From an uncultured Pseudomonadota bacterium (GTDB lineage Bacteria > Pseudomonadota > Gammaproteobacteria > Burkholderiales > SG8-39), in NCBI GenBank assembly GCA_903909415.1, contig CAIVVS010000307.1, positions 10,282-74,281 on the forward strand: a stretch of DNA of 64,000 nt, given 5' to 3'. Shown here in pieces: positions 17,182 through 26,170 of the stretch (its first letter is position 1; each line of letters starts with the position of its first letter). Under the pieces are notes generated by a model. The model searched no databases. It was not told where the DNA came from and worked only from the letters and a program-made list of their open reading frames with translations. The position numbers and the translations under genes are program-made.

Positions 17182-17865
17182 TCAGGCGCCGAGCCGCCGG
17201 TCCAGGAAGGCGATGGTCCGCTCCATGGCGAGGGCCGCATGGCCCGCGTCATGGGAGGCCTGCTGCGGATTGAAAAAGGCATGCTGCCCGCCGGGATACA
17301 CATGCAGCTCGGCATCGGGCACCGCCGCGCGGATGCGCCCGACACGCTCGACGGGCACCACATGGTCCGAGTCGCCATAGTGCATGAGCGTCGGGCATCG
17401 CGGCAACCGGTCCAGGTGCGCGGGCACCTGGCTGCCGTAGAAATTCACCTGCGCATCGAACGGCAGTTCGGCTGCGGCGATCCACGCCCAGGTTCCGCCG
17501 GTGCAGAAACCGGAGATCGCGACCTTGCGCGGCGCAGCGCCCGGGCCGCGCAGCGCATTGGCGCAGGCGGCCACGTCGGCGAGGATCTGTTCCCGGGTCA
17601 GCGCGGCGTAGGCGGCGCTGCCGGCCGTGACGCCGGCGGCGGTGTAGGCGTGCACCATGTCGGGCTGCAGCCGGTCGTACAGCGCCGGCGCGATGGCGGC
17701 ATAGCCGCGCGCCGCATAGCCGTCGCAGACCTCGCCCATGTGGTCGGTCAGCCCGTACACCGCGTGCAGGATGACGATGCCGCCGCGCGCCGTGCCGGCC
17801 GGGTCGGCGCGCCAGGCGCTGAAGCGGTGGCCGTCGGTGGACGTGATGTCGATGCGCTTGGCCAT
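17182..17865 (-). CDS. Dienelactone hydrolase-family protein (1 of 2)
   Basis: A 227-residue alpha/beta hydrolase. The ATG at 17865 is chosen; a GTG three codons earlier (17874) touches the upstream stop. The nucleophile is Cys121 (SGFCTGG), with Asp167 (GDSDHVV) and His195 (GGQHAFF), the Cys-Asp-His triad of dienelactone hydrolases. The family's Glu36 equivalent, in QEIFG, is missing here (HAVYG), so substrate or activation mode may differ. It follows a class II aldolase-like gene by 9 bases and is probably translationally linked to it. Confidence 0.85.
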   Translation of the reverse strand: MAKRIDITSTDGHRFSAWRADPAGTARGGIVILHAVYGLTDHMGEVCDGYAARGYAAIAPALYDRLQPDMVHAYTAAGVTAGSAAYAALTREQILADVAACANALRGPGAAPRKVAISGFCTGGTWAWIAAAELPFDAQVNFYGSQVPAHLDRLPRCPTLMHYGDSDHVVPVERVGRIRAAVPDAELHVYPGGQHAFFNPQQASHDAGHAALAMERTIAFLDRRLGA

Positions 17866-17874
17866 GTCCTGCAC

Positions 17875-18639
17875 CTACTCCGCGTAGGACGGATCCAGCC
17901 GGTTGGCCAGGCGGAGGCAGGCCGGCCAGTCCTTGTCGCCGGACTTGGACGGGTCGTACTGCTTCACCGCGATCTCGCACACCGCGTCCGGGATCAGCGT
18001 GACTTCCACGCCGCCGGCCAGCGCCGCGACCTGCCCGCGGCAGGCGGTCTCGAGGTAGTGGTGCTCGATGAAGGCGGCCTGCAGCGTGCCGGCGCACACC
18101 AGCGAGCCGTGGTTGCGCAGCAAGGCCACGGTGCCGCTGCCCAGGCTGCGCAGCAGCGGCGCGCGCTGCTCGAGGTTGAACTCGAAGCCGCCGAAGTCGT
18201 GGTAGGCCATGCGCTTGTAGAACACCACCGCGTGCTGGTTGATCATCAGCAGACCGTGCTTCTGCGAGGACACGCCCATGTTGGCGGCGGTGTGGGTGTG
18301 GAACACCACGTTCAGGTCGGGCCGCGCTTCGAGGATGCCGGCATGGATTACCAGCCCGCCGCCGAAGTTGCGCGGGCCGTCCTGGCAGGGCGTGCCGTCG
18401 AACTCGAACTTCTCCAGGCTGGAGGCGGTGACCTCGTCGAACATCTCGGTGCGCGGCTTGAGCAGCAGCCGGCCGGGCTCGCCCGGCACGCGCACCGACA
18501 GGTGGTTGTAGGTCAGGTCGTTGACGCCGAAGTGCGACATCAGCCGGTAGCAGGCGGCGAGTTCCACCCGCGCTTTCCATTCCTCGGGCGAGACGGAATT
18601 CCTGACCGATCCGGACTTCTTGATGCTGTGCACAGACAT
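17875..18639 (-). CDS. Class II aldolase/adducin-family protein (2 of 3)
   Basis: A 254-residue protein. The ATG at 18639 is preceded by CAGGAG at good spacing; the frame is open 13 codons further up. His114 and His116 (VFHTHT) and the histidine of LLRNHGSLV match the family's metal ligands. The catalytic Glu of sugar-phosphate aldolases is replaced by glycine (GGGLVIH). Like the copy at 6072 it is therefore probably not a classical aldolase. It forms a tight pair with the hydrolase downstream. Confidence 0.82.
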   Translation of the reverse strand: MSVHSIKKSGSVRNSVSPEEWKARVELAACYRLMSHFGVNDLTYNHLSVRVPGEPGRLLLKPRTEMFDEVTASSLEKFEFDGTPCQDGPRNFGGGLVIHAGILEARPDLNVVFHTHTAANMGVSSQKHGLLMINQHAVVFYKRMAYHDFGGFEFNLEQRAPLLRSLGSGTVALLRNHGSLVCAGTLQAAFIEHHYLETACRGQVAALAGGVEVTLIPDAVCEIAVKQYDPSKSGDKDWPACLRLANRLDPSYAE

Positions 18640-18718
18640 GGCGGCTCCTGACGCGGGGTTAGGCCGATTCTCCGTCATTCCGGCGCTGGCAGGAACGGGT
18701 CAGGCTGGTGGGCCGTGC

Positions 18719-19915
18719 TCAGAGCGCGCGGCGAAGCCGCTTCACGCCCTCGGTCAGGCGTTCGGTCGAGCCGGCGTAGCACCAGCGGATGAAGCCCTCG
18801 CCTTCGGGGCCGAAGGCGATGCCGGGCGCGAGGCCCAGCTTGTGGTCGGCGACCAGGCGCTTGCAGAAGGCCAGCGAGTCCTTCATGCCCTCGACGCGGA
18901 AGAACAGGTACATCGCCCCCGGCGCCGGGATGGCGGTCACGCCCGGCAGGGCATTCAGCTCGCCGGCGAGGAAATCGCGCGCGGCTCGAAAGCGCGTGCG
19001 CGTCGCCGCCACCACCGCTTCGCCCTGCGTGACCGCTGCCACGCCGGCGCGCTGCACGAACTTGGGCGCGCACGAGGTGTTGTATTCCAGCAGCTTGCCG
19101 AAGTCCGCTTCCATGCCGGGCGGGGCGCTGATCCAGCCCAGGCGCCAGCCGGTCATCAGCCAGGACTTGGAGAAGGTGTTCACCGCCAGCAGCCGGTCGC
19201 GCTCGTCGGCGATGTCGAGGAAGCCGGGCGATGCCGGGTGGCCATCGACGTAGTACAGCCGCTCGTAGGCGTCGTCGGACACGATCCAGATGCCGTGCTT
19301 GCGGCAGTGCGCGAAGATGGCGTCGCGTTCTGCCGCGCTCATCGCCCAGCCGGTCGGGTTGTTCGGCGAGTTGACCAGCAGCACGCGCGTATCGGGCGTG
19401 AGGTCGGCGATCAGCGCGTCCAGGTCCAGGCGCCAGCCCGCCTCCGAAAAGCGCAGCGCATGGGTATGCACCCGCGCCGACAGGATCTTGGGGATCTCGA
19501 CCAGGTTGGGCCACAGCGGCGTCACCACCACCGCGCGGTCGCCCGGATCGAGCAGGGCCTGCACCGCGACCATCAGCGCCGACATGCCGGAATTGGTGAC
19601 GGCGATGCGCGACGGATCGAGCGGCCCTTGCCGGTGCAACCGCGACTGGTAGGCCGCGATCGCCTCGCGCAACTCGGGGATGCCGAGGTTCTGCGTGTAG
19701 AAGGTCTCGCCTGCGTTCAGCGAGGCGATGCCCGCGTCGCGGATGAAGGCCGGCGTGACCTCGTCGGGCTCGCCGAACCAGAACGCCAGCACCTCGGGGT
19801 CGCCCATGCCCGCATTGGCGACCTCGCGGATCGGCGAGGCGCGCAGGGCCTGGACGGCCGCGCGCGCCCCGGGCAATGCCCGGCTCAGAGGACTTCCCGC
19901 TTCCAGTGTTCCCAC
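18719..19915 (-). CDS. Pyridoxal-phosphate aminotransferase, class I/II
   Basis: A 398-residue fold-type I enzyme. NSPNNPTGW, SDDAYERLYY and NTFSKSWLMTGWRLGW (with the Schiff-base lysine) are clear. The conserved N-terminal SPIREVANAGM begins well before the first ATG, so the start must lie upstream. GTG 19915, which overlaps the preceding gene by 31 bases, is my choice but is uncertain. It probably transfers an amino group between a 2-oxo acid and an amino acid; substrate unknown. Confidence 0.85.
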   Translation of the reverse strand: MGTLEAGSPLSRALPGARAAVQALRASPIREVANAGMGDPEVLAFWFGEPDEVTPAFIRDAGIASLNAGETFYTQNLGIPELREAIAAYQSRLHRQGPLDPSRIAVTNSGMSALMVAVQALLDPGDRAVVVTPLWPNLVEIPKILSARVHTHALRFSEAGWRLDLDALIADLTPDTRVLLVNSPNNPTGWAMSAAERDAIFAHCRKHGIWIVSDDAYERLYYVDGHPASPGFLDIADERDRLLAVNTFSKSWLMTGWRLGWISAPPGMEADFGKLLEYNTSCAPKFVQRAGVAAVTQGEAVVAATRTRFRAARDFLAGELNALPGVTAIPAPGAMYLFFRVEGMKDSLAFCKRLVADHKLGLAPGIAFGPEGEGFIRWCYAGSTERLTEGVKRLRRAL

Positions 19916-20664
19916 GGACGGCCGATGGCCGCGACGTTGGCTTCCATCGCCAGCTGGGCCTCGCCGGGGGTGAGGTAGGTCACCTTGCCGCCCATGGCCA
20001 TGGCCTGCGTCTGGATCGCGGCGTTGTTGGCCGCGTAGATCGCGCGGTAGACCGCCTCGGCGATGGTGCCGCCCACGGTGCACATGCCGTGGCCGCGCAT
20101 CAGCACGCAGCCGCACTTCTTGCCCAGGGTCCTGGCCAGCGCCTTGCCGAGGTAGTTGTCCTTCACCAGCAGGTTGGTGTCGCCGGCGTGCTTGCGGATC
20201 TCGAAGTTCGCCACGCCCAGGCCGAGGAAACCGCCCATGTGGTACACCGGCCGCAGCTGCTTGCCGGTCAGGCCGAAGGGAATCACCGAGGCCGCGTGGC
20301 TGTGCACCACCGCCACCACGTCCGGCCGCGCGCGGTAGATCTCGCCGTGGATGTAGCGCTCGACGAAGGGCTTGCGCGTGTCGCCGGGCAGCTGCTCGGA
20401 GTCCGCGTCCAGCTCCATCAGGTCGGCTGCGGTCACCAGCGCGGGCGCCAGCGACCGGGAGATGATGAAGTGGTCGGGCCGCTGGTCGCAGCGCGCGCTC
20501 ACGTGGCCGAAGGAATCGAGCACGCCGTAGCGCGCGAGGATGCGTGATCCCGCGACCAGGTCCTCGATCTGCGCCGCGCTGGCGTTCAGTTTCTGCTTGG
20601 CGCCGGGCCTGGTGGCGGACTTCGCCGCCGGCTTGGCGGCAGGTTTTGCTTTGCGGGTAGCCAT
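19885..20664 (-). CDS. Class II aldolase/adducin-family protein (3 of 3)
   Basis: A 259-residue protein. The first 26 residues are an alanine/lysine-rich extension of low complexity. Unlike its two relatives here it keeps the catalytic glutamate (Glu102 in KPFVERYIH) and His121/His123 (VVHSHA), with a later GHGM histidine. True aldol or retro-aldol chemistry on a hydroxy-oxo acid is therefore plausible. It lies 13 bases after the second dienelactone-hydrolase-like gene and overlaps the aminotransferase. Confidence 0.83.
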   Translation of the reverse strand: MATRKAKPAAKPAAKSATRPGAKQKLNASAAQIEDLVAGSRILARYGVLDSFGHVSARCDQRPDHFIISRSLAPALVTAADLMELDADSEQLPGDTRKPFVERYIHGEIYRARPDVVAVVHSHAASVIPFGLTGKQLRPVYHMGGFLGLGVANFEIRKHAGDTNLLVKDNYLGKALARTLGKKCGCVLMRGHGMCTVGGTIAEAVYRAIYAANNAAIQTQAMAMGGKVTYLTPGEAQLAMEANVAAIGRPWEHWKREVL

Positions 20665-20677
20665 GTCTGTGGCCCGC

Positions 20678-21346
20678 TCAGCCGACGTGCTTCTTCAGGA
20701 ACTCGATGGTGCGCTCGCGTGCCAGCTTGGCGCTCGCAGCATCGTAGGAGCCGCGCTGGTCGCAGTTGAAGCCGTGGCCGGCCGCGTAGACGAAGGACTG
20801 CACGCCGGGATGCGCCGCCTCGAACTTGCGCACGCCTTCCATCGGGATCGCGTGGTCGGTCTCGCCCCAGTGGCACATCACCGGCACCTTCGGTTGGAGC
20901 GCCATCATGCCGACGATGCCGCCGCCGTAGTGCGGCGCGGCGCAGGCCACGTCAGCGTTCTCGCACGCGGCCTTCCAGGCCACCGTGCCGCCCCAGCAGT
21001 AACCCACCACGCCGACCTTGCCGGCGGACTTCACCGCGGCAATGCCGGCGGCCAGGTCGGCCATGGTCCAGTCCCAGTTCACCTTGCCCATCAGGCCGCG
21101 CGCGGTCTCGATCTCGGCGGGCGTGTAGCCCACGTCGAAGCCGGGCTGGTAGCGGTCGAAGAAGGCCGGGGCGATCGCCAGGTAGCCATCGGCCGCGTAG
21201 CCGTCGGCGACCTGCTTGATGTGGCTGTTCACGCCGAAGATCTCCTGCACCACCACCACGGCGCCGCGCGGCTTGCCGGCGGGCTCGGATTTCCATGCGC
21301 TGAACTTGAAGCCGTCCTTCGATACGAGTTCGATCATGCTGCCCAT
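20678..21346 (-). CDS. Dienelactone hydrolase-family protein (2 of 2)
   Basis: A 222-residue cytoplasmic hydrolase. ATG 21346 is preceded by GGGAGA; the open frame runs a further 49 codons upstream without similarity. It has the complete set Glu35 (QEIFGVN), Cys117 (GYCWGG), Asp164 (ETDHAIP) and His191 (AAGHGFN). It should open a lactone such as 4-carboxymethylenebutenolide from ring cleavage. Together with the aldolase-like and transaminase genes it suggests a lower aromatic pathway. Confidence 0.88.
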   Translation of the reverse strand: MGSMIELVSKDGFKFSAWKSEPAGKPRGAVVVVQEIFGVNSHIKQVADGYAADGYLAIAPAFFDRYQPGFDVGYTPAEIETARGLMGKVNWDWTMADLAAGIAAVKSAGKVGVVGYCWGGTVAWKAACENADVACAAPHYGGGIVGMMALQPKVPVMCHWGETDHAIPMEGVRKFEAAHPGVQSFVYAAGHGFNCDQRGSYDAASAKLARERTIEFLKKHVG

Positions 21347-21428
21347 GTCTGTCTCCCGGTGCTGTGTTGGATTTGGTTTGGAAATTTTAACCTGCTGCGC
21401 TGGTACTGAGTCGCAGCGTTCGCCCGCT

Positions 21429-22409
21429 TCATTCAGCAGTGATGCCGGCCTGCGTGACTTGGGCCTTCCAACGCTCGGCCTCGGCGCGAACAAAGGCGTC
21501 GGTCTCCGGGCCGGTCAGCCGCCAGACGCGCCCGCCATCCCGTTCCATGCGTGCGACGTACTCGGGAGTGGTGATCACTGCCGTGATTTCCCTGCGCAAG
21601 CGCTCCACGATTGGCTGCGGCGTGCGGATGCCGGCAAAGAAGCCAACCCAGCTGTCGAATTCGAAGCGGGCGACACCCGATTCGATGATCGTGGGCAGCG
21701 CGGTGAGGCCGGGGGTTCGCTCGCGGCCGGATGTCGCCAGGCCTTTTACCTGGCCGGCATCGATGGCCGGCTTCAGTGCGCTGCAGGTGTTCCAGAGCAT
21801 GTCGAGGCGGCCGCCCAACAACTCCTGCTGGGCCGGTCCCGCACCCTTGAACGGGATGTGAACGAGCGTGGCTCCGGCGGCGCGCGCGAGCAGGGCGCCG
21901 ACCAGATGCTGTGCCGTGCCCACCCCCGCCGACCCGTAGTTCACCTTGTCCGGGTTGGCCCGGGCGAAGTCCATCAATTCCTTGAACGTGGACTGCGGCA
22001 GGTCCTTGCGTGCGGCGAGACAAAGCGAATTGCTGATCGAAACGGACAATGCCCGGAAGTCGGCGACCGGATCGTAAGGAAGGGACTTGTAGAGGCCAGC
22101 GTTGATGGCGAGATTGCTGACGCCGCCGACCAGCAGGGTGTAACCATCGTGGGGCGCCTTGGCAACCGCCTCGGTGCCGACCAGCGAACCGGCGCCGGGC
22201 CGATTCTCCACGACCACCGGCTGGCCAAGCCGCTCCGCCAGGCCGGGGGCCACAGTGCGCCCGAGCATGTCGAATCCGCCGCCCGGGCCAACGGGGACGA
22301 TCACCCTTATGGGCCGCTCAGGGTAGCCCTGGGCGATTGCAGGGGCCGTCATCAGACCCGACAACCCGGCGAGGGTGAAGACGGCAATGCGTGTCAATCG
22401 GTAAGGCAT
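21429..22409 (-). CDS. Bug/TctC-family periplasmic substrate-binding protein (5 of 6)
   Basis: A 326-residue protein from the ATG at 22407-22409. The signal peptide ends near APAIAQG. VPVGPGGGFDMLGRT and VENRPGAGSLVGTEAVAKAP are the family motifs. It lies 10 bases after an alpha/beta hydrolase gene and is probably in one transcript with it. Third-position GC of this pair looks lower than that of its neighbours by eye, which may mean later acquisition. Confidence 0.88.
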   Translation of the reverse strand: MPYRLTRIAVFTLAGLSGLMTAPAIAQGYPERPIRVIVPVGPGGGFDMLGRTVAPGLAERLGQPVVVENRPGAGSLVGTEAVAKAPHDGYTLLVGGVSNLAINAGLYKSLPYDPVADFRALSVSISNSLCLAARKDLPQSTFKELMDFARANPDKVNYGSAGVGTAQHLVGALLARAAGATLVHIPFKGAGPAQQELLGGRLDMLWNTCSALKPAIDAGQVKGLATSGRERTPGLTALPTIIESGVARFEFDSWVGFFAGIRTPQPIVERLRREITAVITTPEYVARMERDGGRVWRLTGPETDAFVRAEAERWKAQVTQAGITAE

Positions 22410-22419
22410 GGCGGAACCC

Positions 22420-23637
22420 TCACGGAAATGGGCGGTCCTCAGTATGCCCCGAGGACTTGACGAAGGTGAACCGTGGTCCCTCCGAAGGCCGGCGGTCCCG
22501 CACCCGCGCGGCGAGCCAGTCAGCCATGAGCGCGTACCAGTGCGGCCCGAATTGTGCGGAGGGCGCCCGGCCCGGCGCATGGCGTTCATTCTCGTAGGCG
22601 ACCAGTTCCACCGGGCCGGGGATGCGCCGTACCAGATCGTAGGTATGGCGAATCGGCGACAGTTCGTCGAGTTCACCCGCCACAACGAGGTAGGGGCAGT
22701 CGAGCGCGGACACCTTGGCGCGCAGGTCGAATCCCGGCACAAACCCGTCAAACAACGCCTCATCGGTGTACCCGGTAAGGAACATGAAACGATTCTTGAA
22801 CGTTGGGGATGCCTCCTCGAGCAGGGTTCGCAATCCCGGCTCGTGGCAGGGAAAGCCGACCGCCGCGCCACGCAGGCGTCCGGCGATGGCGTTCGCCATC
22901 ACCGTTCCCGCGTAGGAGCCGAAGCTGCGGCCGAACAGCCCGATTCGGTCATGGTCGAGATCGCCCCGCGTGTCGATCCACTCGATGCATGCGCGGCCCG
23001 CATCGGCGAAGTTGTCGGGGGTAAGGACGATGCCGCGCAGTCTCGCCTCATACTGCCCAGGACCGTCAATGGCGAGCGCGGCCAGTCCGCGTTCGAGGAT
23101 CTTGTCGCCGTAGGCCCAGACCAGCTTTTCCTTGAACGTGTCCATCCCCGGAAGCATGATCACGACCGGATGCGGACCCGGTCCCGGTGGCAGATGCAGC
23201 CAGCCGGGTATCCGATGGGTGCCCATCGGTATCTCGACACGTTCGATTCTGTGGGAAGCACGCTTGGCGAATTCCCCATAGCACTCCACCTTTTTTGCAT
23301 CCAGGGCGAGGTTGCGCTCCGACACCTCGTCAAGCGGCCACTGGGCATTGCCGTAGTAGATCGAGGCGATCAGGAACGACTCACGTGCGGTGATGTCGTC
23401 GCCAGCCTGCACCGCGGCGCGGGCCCGAACCTCCCTTCGCTCGGCGCCAGCTTTGAAGGCCGGGCTGATCTCGTCGAACCGGTGCGCCGACTTGGCGATG
23501 ACCGCCCAGTCGCCGGCCCCTTCCATGCCCGACGGGGCGATCGTCACTGCGGAGCGCAGTTGGTCCCAGTCCAGGCCGACGGTGGAGATGACCGTGTCCA
23601 ACAACCATTTCTGTTCGCGAAACCTTCGTGCACCCAT
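22420..23637 (-). CDS. Alpha/beta hydrolase (FrsA/dihydroxypseudooxynicotine hydrolase-like)
   Basis: A 405-residue protein from the ATG at 23637, with GGAGGA upstream. An N-terminal helical region (to about 130) precedes the hydrolase core. The nucleophile Ser238 (FGRSFG), acid Asp324 (GELDELSP) and His353 (ENERHAPG) form the triad. The arrangement resembles esterases and C-C bond hydrolases of the 2,6-dihydroxypseudooxynicotine hydrolase type. It is co-transcribed with a Bug gene, so its substrate may be what that protein captures. The reaction is not certain. Confidence 0.78.
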   Translation of the reverse strand: MGARRFREQKWLLDTVISTVGLDWDQLRSAVTIAPSGMEGAGDWAVIAKSAHRFDEISPAFKAGAERREVRARAAVQAGDDITARESFLIASIYYGNAQWPLDEVSERNLALDAKKVECYGEFAKRASHRIERVEIPMGTHRIPGWLHLPPGPGPHPVVIMLPGMDTFKEKLVWAYGDKILERGLAALAIDGPGQYEARLRGIVLTPDNFADAGRACIEWIDTRGDLDHDRIGLFGRSFGSYAGTVMANAIAGRLRGAAVGFPCHEPGLRTLLEEASPTFKNRFMFLTGYTDEALFDGFVPGFDLRAKVSALDCPYLVVAGELDELSPIRHTYDLVRRIPGPVELVAYENERHAPGRAPSAQFGPHWYALMADWLAARVRDRRPSEGPRFTFVKSSGHTEDRPFP

Positions 23638-23722
23638 TTGAATACATCCTCCGCTTTGTGGCGTGGCTGGCGGCAAGCAGGCGCGCGCCGGCCACGATGG
23701 ATCATGCCCGGCGACCGCTCTG

Positions 23723-24946
23723 CTAGCGCTCGTTCCTGAACTGCGACAGCCGAAGCCGGCGCAGGCGCGGCGAGGCGTAGAGCATCGCCAGGCCCACGAT
23801 GGTGGCGGTGACGGCCAGCGTGCCGAGCGCCCAGCGCACGCCGAGGAACTCGGCCAGCACGCCCGCCATCAGGGTGCCGAGCGAGATGAAGGTGGGGTAG
23901 AGCTGGATCATGCTCGACACCCGGCCGCGCAGGTGCTCGGGCGCGGACATCTGCAGCATGCTCATGTTGCTGGTGGTGTGCACCATCTCCGCGCCGCCGC
24001 CGATCGCGGCGAACACCACCGCCATGGTGAAGTTGGGCGCGAGCGCCAGGCCGGCGATGGCGGCGCACAGCGTGAACGCGGCGATGAACTGCACCCGGCC
24101 CTGGTGCTCGTAGCGGCCCAGGCGGTGCGAGATCAGTCCGCCCACGGTGCCGCCCAGGCCCACGCCGGTGAGCATGATGCCCAGGCCCTGCGGGCCGGCG
24201 TCGTACACGTCCTTGGCCATGATGGGCAGCATGGTGCCCCACACCGGCACCAGCATGAAGAACGGGAACACGCCCATCACGACGATCGCCCGGGTGGTGC
24301 GGTCGGTGGTGATGTAGCGCAGGCCCTCGCGCAGGTCCTGCCAGGCCGAGACATCGGGCTTGGGTGCCTTGCGCGGCGGGAACACCACCATGGCCGCCAG
24401 TCCGACCGCGATCAGGTAGAGCGTGCCTTGCACGAAGAAGGTGCCGGCCGCGCCGAACCAGGCGATCAGGTAGCCGGCGCAGGCCGGGCCCAGGATGCGG
24501 GTCATGGAAAAGCCCATGCTGTTCAGCGCCACGGCGCGCATCGCGAGGTCGCGCGGCACCAGCTCGAAGATGGTCGTCAGCCGGGCCGGCCGGTCGAACA
24601 CGTTGGACACGCCCATCAGCAGCGTGAACGCGAACAGCATCCAGGTGGAGGTGAGTTTCAGCGCCAGCGCCGCGCCGAAGGCCAACGCCGCGAGCATCGC
24701 CAGGCCCTGGCTGAACATCAGCAGCTTCTTCCTGTCCATGCGGTCGGCCATCACGCCCGAGATCGGCACGAACATCAGCATCGGGATGGCGCGCACGCCC
24801 AGGATCAGCCCGAGCAGCGCGCCGGAGCCGGTGATCTCGTACACCACCCAGCCCAGGGCCGCCTGCTGCACCCACTGGCTGGAGTACGAGAACAGCGAGC
24901 CGGCCAGCAGCAGCCGGTAGTCGCGGAAAGCGAGTACGGAGGCCAT
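23723..24946 (-). CDS. Major facilitator superfamily transporter (EntS/MFS_3-like)
   Basis: A 407-residue inner-membrane protein with about 12 hydrophobic segments. The loop GVMADRMDRKK (about 63-73) is the MFS signature between helices 2 and 3. The general form is that of the MFS_3 exporters, such as siderophore exporter EntS. ATG 24946 lies 2 bases after the upstream nucleotidyltransferase stop (24949), with AAGGAAA ahead of it. Substrate and direction of transport are unknown. Confidence 0.85.
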   Translation of the reverse strand: MASVLAFRDYRLLLAGSLFSYSSQWVQQAALGWVVYEITGSGALLGLILGVRAIPMLMFVPISGVMADRMDRKKLLMFSQGLAMLAALAFGAALALKLTSTWMLFAFTLLMGVSNVFDRPARLTTIFELVPRDLAMRAVALNSMGFSMTRILGPACAGYLIAWFGAAGTFFVQGTLYLIAVGLAAMVVFPPRKAPKPDVSAWQDLREGLRYITTDRTTRAIVVMGVFPFFMLVPVWGTMLPIMAKDVYDAGPQGLGIMLTGVGLGGTVGGLISHRLGRYEHQGRVQFIAAFTLCAAIAGLALAPNFTMAVVFAAIGGGAEMVHTTSNMSMLQMSAPEHLRGRVSSMIQLYPTFISLGTLMAGVLAEFLGVRWALGTLAVTATIVGLAMLYASPRLRRLRLSQFRNER

Positions 24947-24948
24947 TC

Positions 24949-25527
24949 CTATTTCCTTGCCCGGGTTTTGCCAGCCCGTGCGGTCTGGTCCAAGCCGAGT
25001 TTGGCCGCTTCGTGGTCGATGGCTGCGCGGACGCGCTCTGCTTCCGCCGCGCTGTCGAACACGGTTTCCCGGCAGCGGTATTCCAGCGTAGGGACCGAAA
25101 GGATGCCGGCGTCTATGCCCGCGCGTATCCACTGCAGGTCCTTGGCTTCGCCACGCGAGTACTTGGATATCGCCGCATCGTGTGGCTCGATGAAGCGTAG
25201 CAGCGTGCCCGAGGGCAGCGCGTGGTCGATCAGCCGTTGCTGCCAGCCGCGCGGCAGGGTTGGCAGGCTGGGCGACACCGCGTCGTAGTAGTAGCCGTGC
25301 TCCTGCTCGAACTCGCTGCCCAGGCCGAAGTCATCTGCGATTTCGAAAGCGCGGTCAGGGTCGGATTCGGGGTAGGCGTCCACTTCCACCGAGACGGTCA
25401 TCGCATCCGGAATGGGACGCTTGCCGATCAGCGCCAGCACCGAGAGGCTGCCGATGACGACGAAGGCGCGCACTGGGTGCTTGCTCGCGACCTGGGCGAA
25501 CAGGGTGTCGAGTTGTTGCAGGTTCAT
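24949..25527 (-). CDS. Minimal nucleotidyltransferase-like protein (DUF6036-like)
   Basis: A 192-residue protein. The N-terminal part reads VIGSLSVLAL, then after a short linker VSVEVDAYPE. This fits the GS...(D/E)x(D/E) pattern of minimal nucleotidyltransferases. The rest is helical with a basic C-terminus (AGKTRARK). The start overlaps the stop of the XRE-type regulator by ATGA. A regulator coupled to a nucleotidyltransferase recalls AbiE- and MNT-type toxin-antitoxin pairs, so it may be a toxin or antitoxin enzyme. This role is inferred from layout only. Confidence 0.6.
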   Translation of the reverse strand: MNLQQLDTLFAQVASKHPVRAFVVIGSLSVLALIGKRPIPDAMTVSVEVDAYPESDPDRAFEIADDFGLGSEFEQEHGYYYDAVSPSLPTLPRGWQQRLIDHALPSGTLLRFIEPHDAAISKYSRGEAKDLQWIRAGIDAGILSVPTLEYRCRETVFDSAAEAERVRAAIDHEAAKLGLDQTARAGKTRARK

Positions 25528-26132
25528 GCCGTGGCCTTGCCGTCGCCGGCCCGCTCGGCGGCGTGCATCAGGTTCCGGACCAGGAAGCCGAACGGCGTGT
25601 TCTGGAACAGCGCCTTCGCATCGCCCGGAGCCAGCCGTATCAGGCGCGCGGCCACGTCGCGCGGCGCGCCGTCGAGGATCCCGGTCCACTGTGCGACGTA
25701 CCACTGGCTGCACAACTGGTGCTCGGACCATTTAGCCACTTGTGCGCGAGCGCGATCAAGGTCTTGCTCGCCGAGTTCGTCCAGCGCCAGCATCGCGGCG
25801 ATCCGCTCGTGTGCACGCGCCAGCTTCTGTTCGCGAATTGCTTGCTGCGCGCGCGCGCTGGCGCGCTCCAGCAATTCGGGTGTGGTACTGCCGCCCGGCG
25901 CCCGCACCGAGAACTCCAGTCCCAGACCGGCGATGGCATGCAGTACCTTGTCCAGGCGCGCGGTCGGCTTGCCGTGCTCGAATTCATGCACGAAGCGTGG
26001 CGAGCAGCGCAATTGCTGGGCTGCGGCGCGGATGGACAGGCCTTGGCGCTCGCGTGCCTCACGCACTTGTCGGCCGATGGCTTCGGACAGGCGCTGGCCG
26101 TCATCAATGGGCGGGGAAGCGGGGGTGTCCAT
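25524..26132 (-). CDS. XRE-family helix-turn-helix regulator with helical C-terminal domain
   Basis: A 202-residue protein. Residues about 14-70 form an XRE/Cro HTH (VREARERQGLSIRAAAQ, then SPRFVHEFEHGKPTARLDKV), similar to HipB-type antitoxins. A helical domain of unknown function follows. The ATG at 26132 has no Shine-Dalgarno; a GTG two codons earlier (26138) is the alternative. A plausible promoter would start transcription almost at the ATG, so the mRNA may be leaderless. The gene is coupled to the downstream nucleotidyltransferase and has a perfect palindrome just upstream, suggesting autorepression. Confidence 0.75.
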   Translation of the reverse strand: MDTPASPPIDDGQRLSEAIGRQVREARERQGLSIRAAAQQLRCSPRFVHEFEHGKPTARLDKVLHAIAGLGLEFSVRAPGGSTTPELLERASARAQQAIREQKLARAHERIAAMLALDELGEQDLDRARAQVAKWSEHQLCSQWYVAQWTGILDGAPRDVAARLIRLAPGDAKALFQNTPFGFLVRNLMHAAERAGDGKATA

Positions 26133-26139
26133 AGGCACG

Positions 26140-26170
26140 GATCGTACTACGATCAGGGTACGGACGGCAA
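26140..26170 (-). promoter_or_regulatory. Promoter and perfect palindromic operator of the XRE/nucleotidyltransferase pair
   Basis: GATCGTACTACGATC (26140-26154) is a perfect 7-1-7 palindrome next to the start codon. On the minus strand -35 TTGCCG (26170-26165) and -10 TACGAT (26146-26141) are 18 bases apart, so the palindrome covers the -10. Transcription would begin near 26134. Confidence 0.5.

Noticed and set aside
25524..25527. A frameshift joining the nucleotidyltransferase and XRE genes
   Set aside because: The ATGA overlap and independent domain boundaries fit two coupled genes rather than one broken gene.
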